Below are positions 50,709 through 59,499 of a DNA stretch of 64,000 bases, in pieces. The notes under the pieces were generated by a model. That model saw nothing but the letters and a program-made list of their open reading frames with translations, had not been told where the DNA came from and ran no database searches. The stretch spans positions 19,679 through 83,678 of the forward strand of contig URBN01000008.1 of NCBI GenBank assembly GCA_900546145.1. Reading direction: 5' to 3'. The first letter of the stretch is position 1, and every line of letters begins with the position of its first letter. Origin of the DNA: an uncultured Desulfovibrio sp. Its GTDB lineage: Bacteria; Desulfobacterota; Desulfovibrionia; Desulfovibrionales; Desulfovibrionaceae. The position numbers were made by a program, and so were the translations under genes.

Positions 50709-53357
50709 ATGAGGGATCAAGACAGACAGCTGGCCGGCATGTGCCAGAGCTGGAGCAAAGCGGCTCTCTCGGCCGAGAAATGGCTGCAGGACAACCGCAA
50801 GCTCGTGGGCGCCGAATGCGACATGCTGCGCAAGGACATGCGGAGCGCGGCCAGAAGCTTCAGAAAACTCTCACGCGCCGCCTCGCGCAAGATGTGCGTG
50901 GGCGTCTTCGGACCGAGCCAGGCCGGCAAGAGCTATCTTATCTCCGCCCTGGCCAGAGACCGGAAAGGCGAACTCAGCGCCGACTTCTGCGGCAAAGCCG
51001 TGGACTTTATCCGCGAAATCAACCCCGAGGGCGGCAAGGAATCCACCGGACTGGTCACGCGCTTCACCACCACGCCGCCGGAAGGTATCAGCGAACGGCA
51101 TCCCATCAGGCTCCGTCTCTTTTCCGAGATGGACCTCGTGAAGGTCTTCGCCAACACGTACTATTCGGACTGCGATCACAAGGAAATCCCGGATCAGGAA
51201 GCCGTCATCAAGCTTCTTCGCGATCTCGAGCAGAAAGCCGGACCGGCCGGCGGGGAAATCTCCTCCGATGACGTGGAGGACCTCAAGGAATACCTCCAGA
51301 AGAACTTCGCTTCCCGCCCCAGGGTGCAGCTTCTCTCGCGCGTTTACTGGGTCAAGGCCATGGAGCTCGCCCCGCGCCTCGCTCTCGCGGACCGCTGCCG
51401 TCTTTTCGGCTGCATCTGGGACAACACGCCGGAATTCGACCAGTTCCATCTCAGGCTGGCCACGGCCCTTTCCACGCTCGGTTTCGCGGCCGAGGCCAAC
51501 TGCCCGCTTGACGCGCTCCTTCCGAGAGAGAAGAGCATCATCGATGTGACGCTCTTAAACAGCGCGGCCCCGGGCGCATCGGAACAGCTCGAAATCGAGG
51601 GTGTCGGCGGAAAGACCGCCACCCTGCCGAGATCCGTGGTCACGGCCCTGACTGCGGAACTCACCATCTACATGCCGGAAAAACCCGAGGAGTTCTTTGA
51701 CTACACCGACCTTCTGGATTTCCCGGGCTACCGCTCCCGCCTCAAGGTCACGGACCTCGCAAAAGAGCTGGGACGCGCCGGAAGCCTCGAGCAGTTCTTC
51801 CTGCGCGGCAAGGTGGCCTATCTTTTCGAGCGCTACTGCGATGAGCAGGAGCTTACGGGCATGCTCCTCTGCATCGGGCCGAGCAACCAGGAAGTGCAGG
51901 ATCTGCCGGCCGCCATCAACAACTGGATAAGCCTCACCCAGGGGGCGAGCCCCGAGGAACGGCGCGGGCACGAGCCCACACTCTTCTTCATCCTGACCAA
52001 GATGGACATGGAGTTCGAGCGCAAGCAGGGCGTCGAGGACGTGAGCAACCGCTGGAACACGAGGCTGCAGTCCTCCCTCACCAATTTCTTCGGCGTCCAG
52101 TTCGACTGGCCCGAGAACTGGGACGGCCGCCCCTTCCGCAACATGTACCTCATGCGCAACCCGAACTTCCGCTGCGACGCCATCTTCACCTTCAGCGCTG
52201 ACGGCACGGAGACGGGCATCCGCCCCGACATGAAGGACTACGTGGAGGACGTGAAGCAGTCCTTCCTGAAGTCCCCCCTGGTCATGGAACATTTCGAGAA
52301 CCCGGCCGAAGCCTGGGACGCGGCCATGAAGCTCAATGACGGCGGCATCGACCTTCTGCGCAGGAAGCTCGCCCCCATCTGCGATCCCAACCGCAAGTAC
52401 AACCAGACCCTGGACCGCGGCACCGCCACGGCGCGGCGCATAGCCGGAAGGCTCGCGCCCTACTACCGCAGCGGCGATTCAGAAAAGCTCAGGAAAGAAA
52501 AGGAAATCCAGGCCCAGAAGCTCCTCAGGGTGGTCGCCCATATCATCGAACGCCAGCAGTTCGCGGATCTCCAGAGCCGCCTGCAGATAGACGACTTCAC
52601 GCTCTACCAGCTGGCCGAGGACTGCGCCGAACAGGCGTCTACGGATGATTCCGGCGCCGCAGCGCCCGGAACCGTGGTCGGTTCCTCCATCAGCGCAAAC
52701 GGCCTCATGGATGACCTTTTCGGAGATGCGGCCCCGGCGCTCGAGCCCAAAGCCACTCCCGCCGCGCCCCTCGACAACGTCGTCCAGCAGGGGCAGGATC
52801 AGGCCGAAATCTTCTGCCGCAAGGCCATCGAGTACTGGTTCCAGAACATGCGCGACCTCGCCGCCAATCCCGTGCTCCCCGGCCTCTACGCCGTGGACCA
52901 GTCCTTCCTCGAGAAATTCACCGGCGAGATCGCCCAGGCGGCCCGCCATTTCCGGCTCCTCGACTCCATGATCAGTGCCATCCGCGAGCAGAGCGCTTTC
53001 AGAAACGTCACCCGCGACGCGGCGGCCTGGCGCATGGCGAGCGAGGCTACCTGCCGCATCAACAGCTTCGTGGCCTGGCTCGGCCATGACGCGAGGCTCG
53101 GTCAGAAGACGCAAATCATATTCAAGGGCGCGCCCGTGGATCTTTTCACCCCGCCCGTGCTCAGTTTCGGCGAAAACGGCGAGCCCATCGTGCCGGAACA
53201 GCCTTCCCAGTTCGACCGCGCGTATTATGTAGACTGGATGAAGGCCTTCTTCGACTGCGCCGTCGCCGGCGCCGCCGATCTCGGCCCCGATGAGGATCCC
53301 GTCCAGAACAAGATGCTGGGCGACATCCTCGCCCAGCTTGATCCGGGCAGGATCTGA
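50709..53357 (+). CDS. srfC: SrfC-family protein (dynamin-like GTPase)
   Basis: An 882-residue protein of the SrfC family. G1/P-loop GPSQAGKS is at residues 68-75; DFPG (G3-like) is near 338; FFILTKMD (G4, TKxD) is near 425-432. These fit a large dynamin-superfamily-like GTPase. Flanking helices before the P-loop (residues 1-60) and the long C-terminal helical region (about 570-880) would form the stalk. No membrane helix is evident, so it is cytoplasmic or peripheral. Its start follows srfB by ten bases (AGGAGAAG site), so the two are co-translated. Dynamin-like proteins remodel membranes, but nothing here proves that. Confidence 0.85.
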   Translation: MRDQDRQLAGMCQSWSKAALSAEKWLQDNRKLVGAECDMLRKDMRSAARSFRKLSRAASRKMCVGVFGPSQAGKSYLISALARDRKGELSADFCGKAVDFIREINPEGGKESTGLVTRFTTTPPEGISERHPIRLRLFSEMDLVKVFANTYYSDCDHKEIPDQEAVIKLLRDLEQKAGPAGGEISSDDVEDLKEYLQKNFASRPRVQLLSRVYWVKAMELAPRLALADRCRLFGCIWDNTPEFDQFHLRLATALSTLGFAAEANCPLDALLPREKSIIDVTLLNSAAPGASEQLEIEGVGGKTATLPRSVVTALTAELTIYMPEKPEEFFDYTDLLDFPGYRSRLKVTDLAKELGRAGSLEQFFLRGKVAYLFERYCDEQELTGMLLCIGPSNQEVQDLPAAINNWISLTQGASPEERRGHEPTLFFILTKMDMEFERKQGVEDVSNRWNTRLQSSLTNFFGVQFDWPENWDGRPFRNMYLMRNPNFRCDAIFTFSADGTETGIRPDMKDYVEDVKQSFLKSPLVMEHFENPAEAWDAAMKLNDGGIDLLRRKLAPICDPNRKYNQTLDRGTATARRIAGRLAPYYRSGDSEKLRKEKEIQAQKLLRVVAHIIERQQFADLQSRLQIDDFTLYQLAEDCAEQASTDDSGAAAPGTVVGSSISANGLMDDLFGDAAPALEPKATPAAPLDNVVQQGQDQAEIFCRKAIEYWFQNMRDLAANPVLPGLYAVDQSFLEKFTGEIAQAARHFRLLDSMISAIREQSAFRNVTRDAAAWRMASEATCRINSFVAWLGHDARLGQKTQIIFKGAPVDLFTPPVLSFGENGEPIVPEQPSQFDRAYYVDWMKAFFDCAVAGAADLGPDEDPVQNKMLGDILAQLDPGRI

Positions 53358-53430
53358 GGCTGTATCTTCATCCGGAGACAGGGGTTCACGGCTCCTTTTT
53401 CCGGAAATTCTTCATCCTTTACTTTAAAAA

Positions 53431-53466
53431 GAGGTTGGCGCCCCATGGCGCCTTTATCCGCCATAT
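53431..53466 (+). promoter_or_regulatory. Hairpin and seven-codon leader before the Sel1-type gene
   Basis: AAAAAGAGG (53426-53434) precedes a palindrome GGCGCC-CCAT-GGCGCC (53438-53453). A mini-ORF, ATG 53444 to TGA 53466 (MAPLSAI), has this ribosome-binding site and its stop overlaps the ATG at 53465 (ATATGA). Translational coupling or attenuation is possible. Confidence 0.4.
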
Positions 53467-54610
53467 GAAAGCTTGCATCAGACAGGACGCGTCCCGCAGC
53501 CGCGGCTCGGCCATCATCGCCGTGGACGGGGCGGCCCCCTTCGAGGGAAATCCCTCCTACATCATCGAAAGTTCAGACGGCCTCTACCTGACGCCTGCGG
53601 GCTGGGCCAGTGTAAAAACGCCTATTACCGCGGCTGACGGTGACTACATCTACTCGCGCGGCGACGGCACCCTCAACATCAGCATAGGCCCGGATGTCCT
53701 CAACAAACTGGACAGCCTCTCCGCCTACCGCATCTCCGTGAACGGCGAAGATCCCGTGCCCCTGCGCGTTCCCGAGGAACTCTCCCTCGGCCTCATGCAG
53801 GAAGCGAGCGGCGTCGCGGGTGATATCCCGAAGGCCGCACCCGAACCGAAGCCTGAGCCCCAGCCCGCACCGGAGCCTGAGCCGGAACCTGAACCGGCAC
53901 CTGAGCCCGAACCGGCTCCCGCACAGGAAGAGCCCGTTCCCGACCTGAACCTCGGCACCGAAGTGCCGGAGAAAAAGCGCTCCCTGCTCGTTCCCATCAT
54001 CGCCATCCTTGTCCTGCTCGGGATCGCGGGAGCAGCGGCCTGGTATTTTCTGGGACGCGGAGAGCAGTCCGCCGAGGCGCCCGTACCCGCCCAGAACGCA
54101 ACAGTTCCCGCCCGGAACGGGACGGCCGAAACGCCGGCCGCAGAAAAGCCGGCTGCCGAACCGCCGGCTGAAAAACCTGCTGACGCGGCGAAGCCCGGTG
54201 CTTCCGGTACGGATAAGGCTCCAGCCGAAAACAGGCCCTTCCTCTCCAAGGCGCGCGGCATGCTGAAGAAGGGGGTCGCCCCCGAGGAAGCGCTCAGGGA
54301 GGCCAAAGCCATGCGCACGGAGAAAGCGTCCTCCGACGACAGTGACGGCGCCTTCCTCCTGCTCGAGGACGCGGCGGGCAACGGCAGCGCCGAGGCCATG
54401 AACCTCTACGCGCAGTTCTACGATCCCACCTGTACCAAACCGCGCGGCACCATTGAGCCCGACATGGGTCAGGCCCACGACTGGTACAAGAAGGCCCTGG
54501 ACGCAGGCTATTCCGGCGCGGCGCAGGATCTCGAAAGGCTGAAGGCCGCCGTTTCCGCAAAGGCGAAGAGCGGCGACGCCGAAGCCGACCGCCTGCTCAG
54601 GGCCTGGTAA
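53465..54610 (+). CDS. Single-pass membrane protein with C-terminal Sel1-like repeats
   Basis: A 381-residue protein. The N-terminal 110 residues look like a compact beta domain (IIESSDGLYLTPAGWASVKTP); an Ala/Pro/Glu repeat linker (PEPEPEPEPAPE) follows; a membrane helix lies at about 180-202 (LVPIIAILVLLGIAGAAAWYFL); the periplasmic C-terminus (about 255-375) has Sel1-like repeats (SAEAMNLYAQFYD ... AHDWYKKALDAGYSGAAQDL). The start at ATG 53465 lacks its own Shine-Dalgarno and overlaps a mini-ORF stop; a TTG at 53435 is a weaker alternative. It sits between srfC and the vWA gene in one transcription unit. Confidence 0.75.
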   Translation: MKACIRQDASRSRGSAIIAVDGAAPFEGNPSYIIESSDGLYLTPAGWASVKTPITAADGDYIYSRGDGTLNISIGPDVLNKLDSLSAYRISVNGEDPVPLRVPEELSLGLMQEASGVAGDIPKAAPEPKPEPQPAPEPEPEPEPAPEPEPAPAQEEPVPDLNLGTEVPEKKRSLLVPIIAILVLLGIAGAAAWYFLGRGEQSAEAPVPAQNATVPARNGTAETPAAEKPAAEPPAEKPADAAKPGASGTDKAPAENRPFLSKARGMLKKGVAPEEALREAKAMRTEKASSDDSDGAFLLLEDAAGNGSAEAMNLYAQFYDPTCTKPRGTIEPDMGQAHDWYKKALDAGYSGAAQDLERLKAAVSAKAKSGDAEADRLLRAW

Positions 54611-54643
54611 CAACGATACACGATCCAAGGAAGGATTACCGTC

Positions 54644-56599
54644 ATGCGACGTTTCATGCTGCTTCTGCTCTTTCTGGCTTCCTTCTGCCTCGCCGCGGGG
54701 GAAGCCTCTGCCGCGCCGCTTCTGCAGCCGGGGAAAAAAACGCTGTACCAGCGGGTGGTGAGCCATCCTGAAGCAAAGCTTTACGCAAACCCCGACGAAA
54801 AAAGCGAAGTGGTCAACCGGGGCCTCAAGCCGTTCACCGTTCTCTACGTGTACGAGCGCGGCCAGGGATGGCTCAGTGTGGGCGTGGACACGCACCAGCC
54901 CCAGGGATGGATTAAGGAAGATCTCACTACTGCCTGGAACCAGTCCCTCACCCTGCTCTTCACGCCCCGCACGGGCCGTGATCCCGTGCTCTTCTATAAA
55001 AGCGTCGACGATCTGAAAAAGCTCTGCTCGTCTGACAACATGTCTGCCCAGATCGCCGAACTTGAAGGAAAGGCCGCCAGAGGCGAATCCGATCCCCGTA
55101 TTGTGGCCGCAGAGCCCGGCAACGCGGCTGTCTCCGCCAAACGGTTCTACCTCATGCCCATCCTGGGCGCCCCGGAAGAACCCTTTGACGGCACCAAGTT
55201 CCTGCACGTAGCCTCCATCGACCCCGGCAAGGCAGGAAAGAAAAAGGACGGAAACGCGGCCGGCGCAGCCGGTAAGGACAACGGCGCGCCCAAGACCGGC
55301 ATCGCCATTGTCATCGATACGAGCATTTCCATGAACCCCTACATCCAGCAGTGCCGCAACGTCATCAAGACCATCTACGACTCTCTGGAAAAGGAAAAGA
55401 TGAATGACAACGTGGGCTTCGCCATAGTGGCCTTCCGCTCAAGCACGGCGGCCACACCGAAGCTCGACTATACCTCGAAGGTCATCAGCGACTTCACCAC
55501 GGTGAAAAACCGCAAGGAACTCGAGACGAACCTGGCCGCGCTCCGCGAGGCCCCCGTATCGAGTCACGACTTCAACGAGGATTCCCTGGCCGGCGTCTAC
55601 CAGGCTGTCGAGTCCCTGAGCTGGGAAAACTACGACTCCCGCCTCATCATTCTGCTCACGGACGCCGGCCCCCTGCAGCAGACAGACCGCTACGCCAGCG
55701 TGCGCATGGGGCCCCAGGAAGTCGGCGACTTCGCCCGCCAGAAAGGCATCTGGGTCATCGCCCTGCACATCAAAACGCCCGCGGGCAAGAATAACCACGA
55801 CTACGCCGAAGCCGCCTACAGGGCCCTCAGCAAGAGTCCTGACGGCCGTTCCAACTATCAGGCTATCAACGCCCCCGATCCCCAGACCGGATCCCGCTAC
55901 TTCGCGGCCGTGGCCAAATCCATCGCCGGCAGCATGGTCCAGATGGTGCGCTCCACGTCCGAGGGCAAACTCATGACCAGGCCCAGCGGAGAGGAAAAAA
56001 AGAAGAACGACACGCCCGAGACCGAGGCCGCTGATCTCGGCGCCCGCCTCGGCTACGCCATGCAGCTTGACTACCTCGGCAGGAAGAACCAGAGTGTCTC
56101 GCCCGAGGTGGTGGACTCCTGGATAGCCGACATGGATCTGCGCCAGCTCGAGCAGAAGAAGCTCGTGCCCGCCGTGGAAGTGGCCGTGCTCGTGACCAAG
56201 AACCAGCTCAGCGACCTGCATGACCAGCTGCAGACCATCATCGACAATGCCGAGCGCACCAAGAAGACGGACTCCAACGACTTCTTCCAGGGTATTCTCT
56301 CTGCCTCCACGCGCATGTCCCGCGATCCCAGCATGCCCACCCAGGGCAAGACACTGGCCCAGCTCGGCGTGCTCTCCGAGTTCCTGGACGGACTCCCCTA
56401 CAAGAGTGAGGTCCAGCATCTCACGGAAGAGGACTGGTACCGCAAGAGCGTGGGCGAGCAGACGGCCTTCATCAACCGCCTGAAGTCCAAGATCGCCCGC
56501 TACGAGGAATACGACCGCGACCGCGCCAACTGGGAAAGCTTCGGCATGTCCAACGCCGGGGACTGGGTCTACCGCGTCCCCCTGAGCATGCTTCCCTAA
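54644..56599 (+). CDS. Periplasmic von Willebrand factor A protein with N-terminal SH3-like domain
   Basis: A 651-residue exported protein. The signal peptide (to about ASA, residue 23) is followed by an SH3b-like region (residues 30-95: LYANPDEKSEVVNRGL ... GWLSVGV) and a vWA domain (about 215-430) with an intact MIDAS: DTSISM near residue 224 and later TDAGP. The C-terminal 200 residues are helical. A spacer of low complexity sits at 190-215. vWA domains bind metal-dependently to partner proteins; here partners may be the FGE-fold or Sel1 proteins of the same cluster. Its stop is followed by a terminator hairpin that partly separates the ABC genes. Confidence 0.88.
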   Translation: MRRFMLLLLFLASFCLAAGEASAAPLLQPGKKTLYQRVVSHPEAKLYANPDEKSEVVNRGLKPFTVLYVYERGQGWLSVGVDTHQPQGWIKEDLTTAWNQSLTLLFTPRTGRDPVLFYKSVDDLKKLCSSDNMSAQIAELEGKAARGESDPRIVAAEPGNAAVSAKRFYLMPILGAPEEPFDGTKFLHVASIDPGKAGKKKDGNAAGAAGKDNGAPKTGIAIVIDTSISMNPYIQQCRNVIKTIYDSLEKEKMNDNVGFAIVAFRSSTAATPKLDYTSKVISDFTTVKNRKELETNLAALREAPVSSHDFNEDSLAGVYQAVESLSWENYDSRLIILLTDAGPLQQTDRYASVRMGPQEVGDFARQKGIWVIALHIKTPAGKNNHDYAEAAYRALSKSPDGRSNYQAINAPDPQTGSRYFAAVAKSIAGSMVQMVRSTSEGKLMTRPSGEEKKKNDTPETEAADLGARLGYAMQLDYLGRKNQSVSPEVVDSWIADMDLRQLEQKKLVPAVEVAVLVTKNQLSDLHDQLQTIIDNAERTKKTDSNDFFQGILSASTRMSRDPSMPTQGKTLAQLGVLSEFLDGLPYKSEVQHLTEEDWYRKSVGEQTAFINRLKSKIARYEEYDRDRANWESFGMSNAGDWVYRVPLSMLP

Positions 56600-56612
56600 A
56601 CTGAAATGCGCC

Positions 56613-56649
56613 ATCCCCGCCCGGGCAGAAGGCCCCGGCGGGGATTTTT
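56613..56649 (+). terminator. Terminator-like hairpin between the vWA and ABC genes
   Basis: ATCCCCGCC (56613-56621) pairs with GGCGGGGAT (56637-56645), then TTTTC. Could attenuate or end the first part of the srf operon. Confidence 0.7.
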
Positions 56650-56694
56650 CTCTCTTCCCCGGCCGCCCAAGCGGCCCGGGGCAAAGGATCCTTT

Positions 56695-57450
56695 ATGGCT
56701 CAGCCAGTCTTCGATCTGCAGAACATCTACAAAACACGCCCGGGCTCGGAAAATTACCGTCTGGAAATCCGGCAGTTCCGCGTTTTCAGGGGCGAGACCA
56801 TCGCCCTCATCGGCCCCTCCGGATGCGGCAAGAGCACGGCGCTTGATCTTCTTTCCTGCGCTCTCAGGCCCAACATCCTCAGGGACAGAAGCCAGCAGCG
56901 CTTCATCTTCAGGCCCGCCCCGGACGTTACGCGCGATGTCCTAAGCTGCTGGCTCAACGGCGGACCGAACGCCCTCGCCGGCGTACGGATGCGCTATCTC
57001 GGCTACGTTCTGCAGACAGGCGGCCTCCTGCCTTTCCTCAGCGCCATAGACAACATCATGCTCGCCTCCAAGGTCCTTAACGTGGTGCACGAGAGGGCGA
57101 AGGCCATTTCCTCCATCTGCGGCCGCCTCGGCATAACGCCGCTCCTGCGCAAATTTCCCTCAGCCCTCTCCGTAGGCGAGCGCCAGCGCGTGGCCATCGC
57201 CCGGGCCCTGGCCCACAAACCCACAGTCATTCTCGCGGACGAACCCACAGCGGCCCTCGATCCCACGCACGCGAGCCTTGTGATGAAGCTCTTTCTCGAA
57301 ATAGCCCGCGACGAGGGCAGCACCTTCATTGTCGTCAGCCACGACCAGCGCCTCGTGAGCGAGCTCGGCTTCACGCTCGTGCCCGTCACCGTTCTGTCCG
57401 GGGTAAACAGCGTCACGGCCTCAATCAGCTACGGAGGCGCGTCATGCTGA
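56695..57450 (+). CDS. ABC transporter ATP-binding protein (LolD/MacB-like)
   Basis: A 251-residue ATPase. Walker A is GPSGCGKS, the Q-loop GYVLQTGGLLPFLS, the signature LSVGERQ (in place of the canonical LSGGQ), Walker B VILADEPT, and the H-loop VVSHDQR. Compared with LolD it has about 25 extra residues between Walker A and the Q-loop (RPAPDVTRDVLSCWLNG). Its last codons overlap the start of the permease gene by seven bases. The pair belongs to the type VII (MacB/LolCDE/FtsEX) group, which does not move solutes through the membrane but performs mechanical work in the periplasm. Confidence 0.9.
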   Translation: MAQPVFDLQNIYKTRPGSENYRLEIRQFRVFRGETIALIGPSGCGKSTALDLLSCALRPNILRDRSQQRFIFRPAPDVTRDVLSCWLNGGPNALAGVRMRYLGYVLQTGGLLPFLSAIDNIMLASKVLNVVHERAKAISSICGRLGITPLLRKFPSALSVGERQRVAIARALAHKPTVILADEPTAALDPTHASLVMKLFLEIARDEGSTFIVVSHDQRLVSELGFTLVPVTVLSGVNSVTASISYGGASC

Positions 57451-59360
57451 TCCGCGAATGCTTCCAGATGTTCTGCCTCGCCGCGGCCGACTACCGCCGC
57501 GAACGGCTCCTTTCCCTCTGCTCCATACTGGGCCTCGCCGCCGTGCTCGCCCCCCTGCTCGTCCTCTACGGCGTCAAATTCGGCGTGGTGACCACCATGG
57601 TCTCGCGCATGCGCTCGGATCCGCTCACGCTTGAGCTCTCCCCCGTCTCGAGCGGCCATTTCACCGGAGACTTCTTCACCTCATTACGGCAGGAACCCGG
57701 CGTCGCCTTCGTCCTTCCCCGTACGCGTTCCATCGCCGCCACCATGCAGCTCTCGAACACGGCCGGAGACGGCACGCGCCGCACCGTCGTCTGCTCCATG
57801 GAGCCGACGGCCGCAGGCGATCCCCTCCTCGCCCGTTACGGGTGCGAGGCTCCGGTCATGGCCCTCCGGGAAGGAAAGCAGGCCTCCCCTGACAGAGGAA
57901 CAGCGCCCGCACAGGATGGAGAAGCCAGGAGCTCCCTCATGGACAGGCTCGGGGCCGTCCTCCTTCCGGAAGCCCACGCGCAGCCGGCGGAAGAGGCGCA
58001 GAAAACCCCGGCGGCGCAGAAAAAGCCTGAGGCCGCGAAGCACGCTCCTCTCCGGAACGCCGGCGCTCAGAAGCATGAAGCGCCCGCCGCGGCAAAAGCC
58101 GGAGGCACACGGGCGAATCCCGCTGTTCCGGACGGTAAAAATCATTCCGCCGGACAGAACCGGGCCAAGGCCGAGCCGGAAGACGCGCCTCTCCCTGCAG
58201 TCTCCCCTCTCGCCCTGCCCGGAGAAAACCAGAAACCGGCAGCAGATCCGGACAGTCAGCCGGCTGCCCCGGAAAAAGCCGGTGCTCAGGCAAAGGCGCC
58301 CGCCGGAGATGGACACCGCGAAGCCGCTGATACAAAGCCCGCGGCCCAGGAAGAAGCGCCGGCGCAGAAAAACCCGGCTCCTGCGCTTCATGCCGGGGAA
58401 AAGACCTCCGCAGACGCGGACACGCCGGCCCCCGGAGCGAAGCACGCCTCTCACGGCCTGACGCCCAGGGGGACGGCGGGAAAGGAACCGGCCCCACTCA
58501 CGGGCGGCCTTAATGAAAACGACGCCACACTCCGACTTTCCGGGGTTGTCCTTTCTGAAGAAGCCGCTGCCAGACTTCACGTGAAGAAAGGCGATACGGT
58601 CATCGGCCGCGTGGAGCGTGCCAACCGGGGCAAAATCTCGGCAGCCAGGGTAAAGCTCGTCGTGACAGGCGTCCTGCCCCTGGCAGCCCAGCAGAAGGCC
58701 ATGGCCTACATTCCCCTGCCGCTTCTCGAAGCCACGGAAGACTTCCGCGATGGCCGCGCAGTACCTGAGCTCGGCACCGAAAACGGCTGGACCGGCGAAC
58801 CGAGACCGGCGGGCGAACGCGTCTACCCTGGCTTCAGGCTTTACGTGAAGGATCTCGGCGACGTGCTCACCCTGCGCGCACGCCTTGCCTCGAAGGGCGT
58901 GGACACATACACGCACGCCGAGGAAATCGCCCAGATCGAGAGCCTCGAAAAGGCCCTCAACGCCGTCTTCCTGGCCATCTGCGCCGCTGCGGCTCTCGGC
59001 TTCTTCGCCTCCACGGCGAGCAGCGCCATGGCCAGCGTGAAGCGCAAGGAACGCACCCTGGGCCTTCTCGAGCTCACGGGTTTTTCCACGGGCTCGCTCA
59101 TGCTCTTCCCCCTCGTTCAGGTGGAGCTCACCGCTTTCTTCGGCACGATCCTCGCCTCAGGCGCCTACCTGGGCTTCTCCTGGCTTATCAACCATCTCTT
59201 CGCCTCGTCCCTGCAGGGACTCGAGAGCGTATGCCTGCTCCTGCCGCGCCACTTCGGCATGGCCCTGGCCTGTGCCATGGGGCTTTCCTTCCTGGCAGCC
59301 TTCGGACCGGCTCTGAAAAGCACGCGCATCCAGCCCTCCGAGGTCATACGCGATGTATAG
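57444..59360 (+). CDS. FtsX/LolC-like ABC permease with large low-complexity periplasmic insert
   Basis: A 638-residue permease: one membrane helix near residues 22-48, then a periplasmic region (to about residue 495), then three helices in the C-terminal FtsX domain (about 505-530, 550-580, 600-625). The periplasmic region holds an unusual Ala/Pro/Lys/Glu-rich stretch of about 210 residues (150-360, e.g. AQPAEEAQKTPAAQKKPE) between two folded parts. Type VII permeases couple ATP hydrolysis by the adjacent ATPase to periplasmic movement (MacB, LolCDE, FtsEX). Here the partners are probably the periplasmic vWA and FGE-fold proteins. The start overlaps the ATPase gene. Confidence 0.88.
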   Translation: MLIRECFQMFCLAAADYRRERLLSLCSILGLAAVLAPLLVLYGVKFGVVTTMVSRMRSDPLTLELSPVSSGHFTGDFFTSLRQEPGVAFVLPRTRSIAATMQLSNTAGDGTRRTVVCSMEPTAAGDPLLARYGCEAPVMALREGKQASPDRGTAPAQDGEARSSLMDRLGAVLLPEAHAQPAEEAQKTPAAQKKPEAAKHAPLRNAGAQKHEAPAAAKAGGTRANPAVPDGKNHSAGQNRAKAEPEDAPLPAVSPLALPGENQKPAADPDSQPAAPEKAGAQAKAPAGDGHREAADTKPAAQEEAPAQKNPAPALHAGEKTSADADTPAPGAKHASHGLTPRGTAGKEPAPLTGGLNENDATLRLSGVVLSEEAAARLHVKKGDTVIGRVERANRGKISAARVKLVVTGVLPLAAQQKAMAYIPLPLLEATEDFRDGRAVPELGTENGWTGEPRPAGERVYPGFRLYVKDLGDVLTLRARLASKGVDTYTHAEEIAQIESLEKALNAVFLAICAAAALGFFASTASSAMASVKRKERTLGLLELTGFSTGSLMLFPLVQVELTAFFGTILASGAYLGFSWLINHLFASSLQGLESVCLLLPRHFGMALACAMGLSFLAAFGPALKSTRIQPSEVIRDV

Positions 59361-59367
59361 CGCGGGG

Positions 59368-59402
59368 AGGAACCCGGGCCGGAAACCGTGGCAGGGTTCC
59401 TT
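59368..59402 (+). terminator. Possible weak terminator after the permease gene
   Basis: GGAACCC (from about 59369) and GGGTTCC (to about 59401) form a 7-bp stem with a long loop, then TTCCT. Weak. A TATAGT box at 59453-59458 could start a new transcript for the next gene. Confidence 0.3.
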
Positions 59403-59499
59403 CCTGCTCTTTCGTCTTTCTTCCTTTCCCTTCCGCATTTCTCTCACTGATGTATAGTATAAGAAAACCGTGAAGACAGATATCCGAGGTTGTCACGCG

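Noticed and set aside
53573..55207. 544-codon minus-strand frame spanning the Sel1/vWA genes
   Set aside because: Crosses a gene boundary on the opposite strand, repetitive Arg/Leu/Gly composition; shadow.
57684..58916. Arg-rich minus-strand frame in the permease insert
   Set aside because: Product of the repetitive Ala/Pro/Lys codons; not a separate gene.
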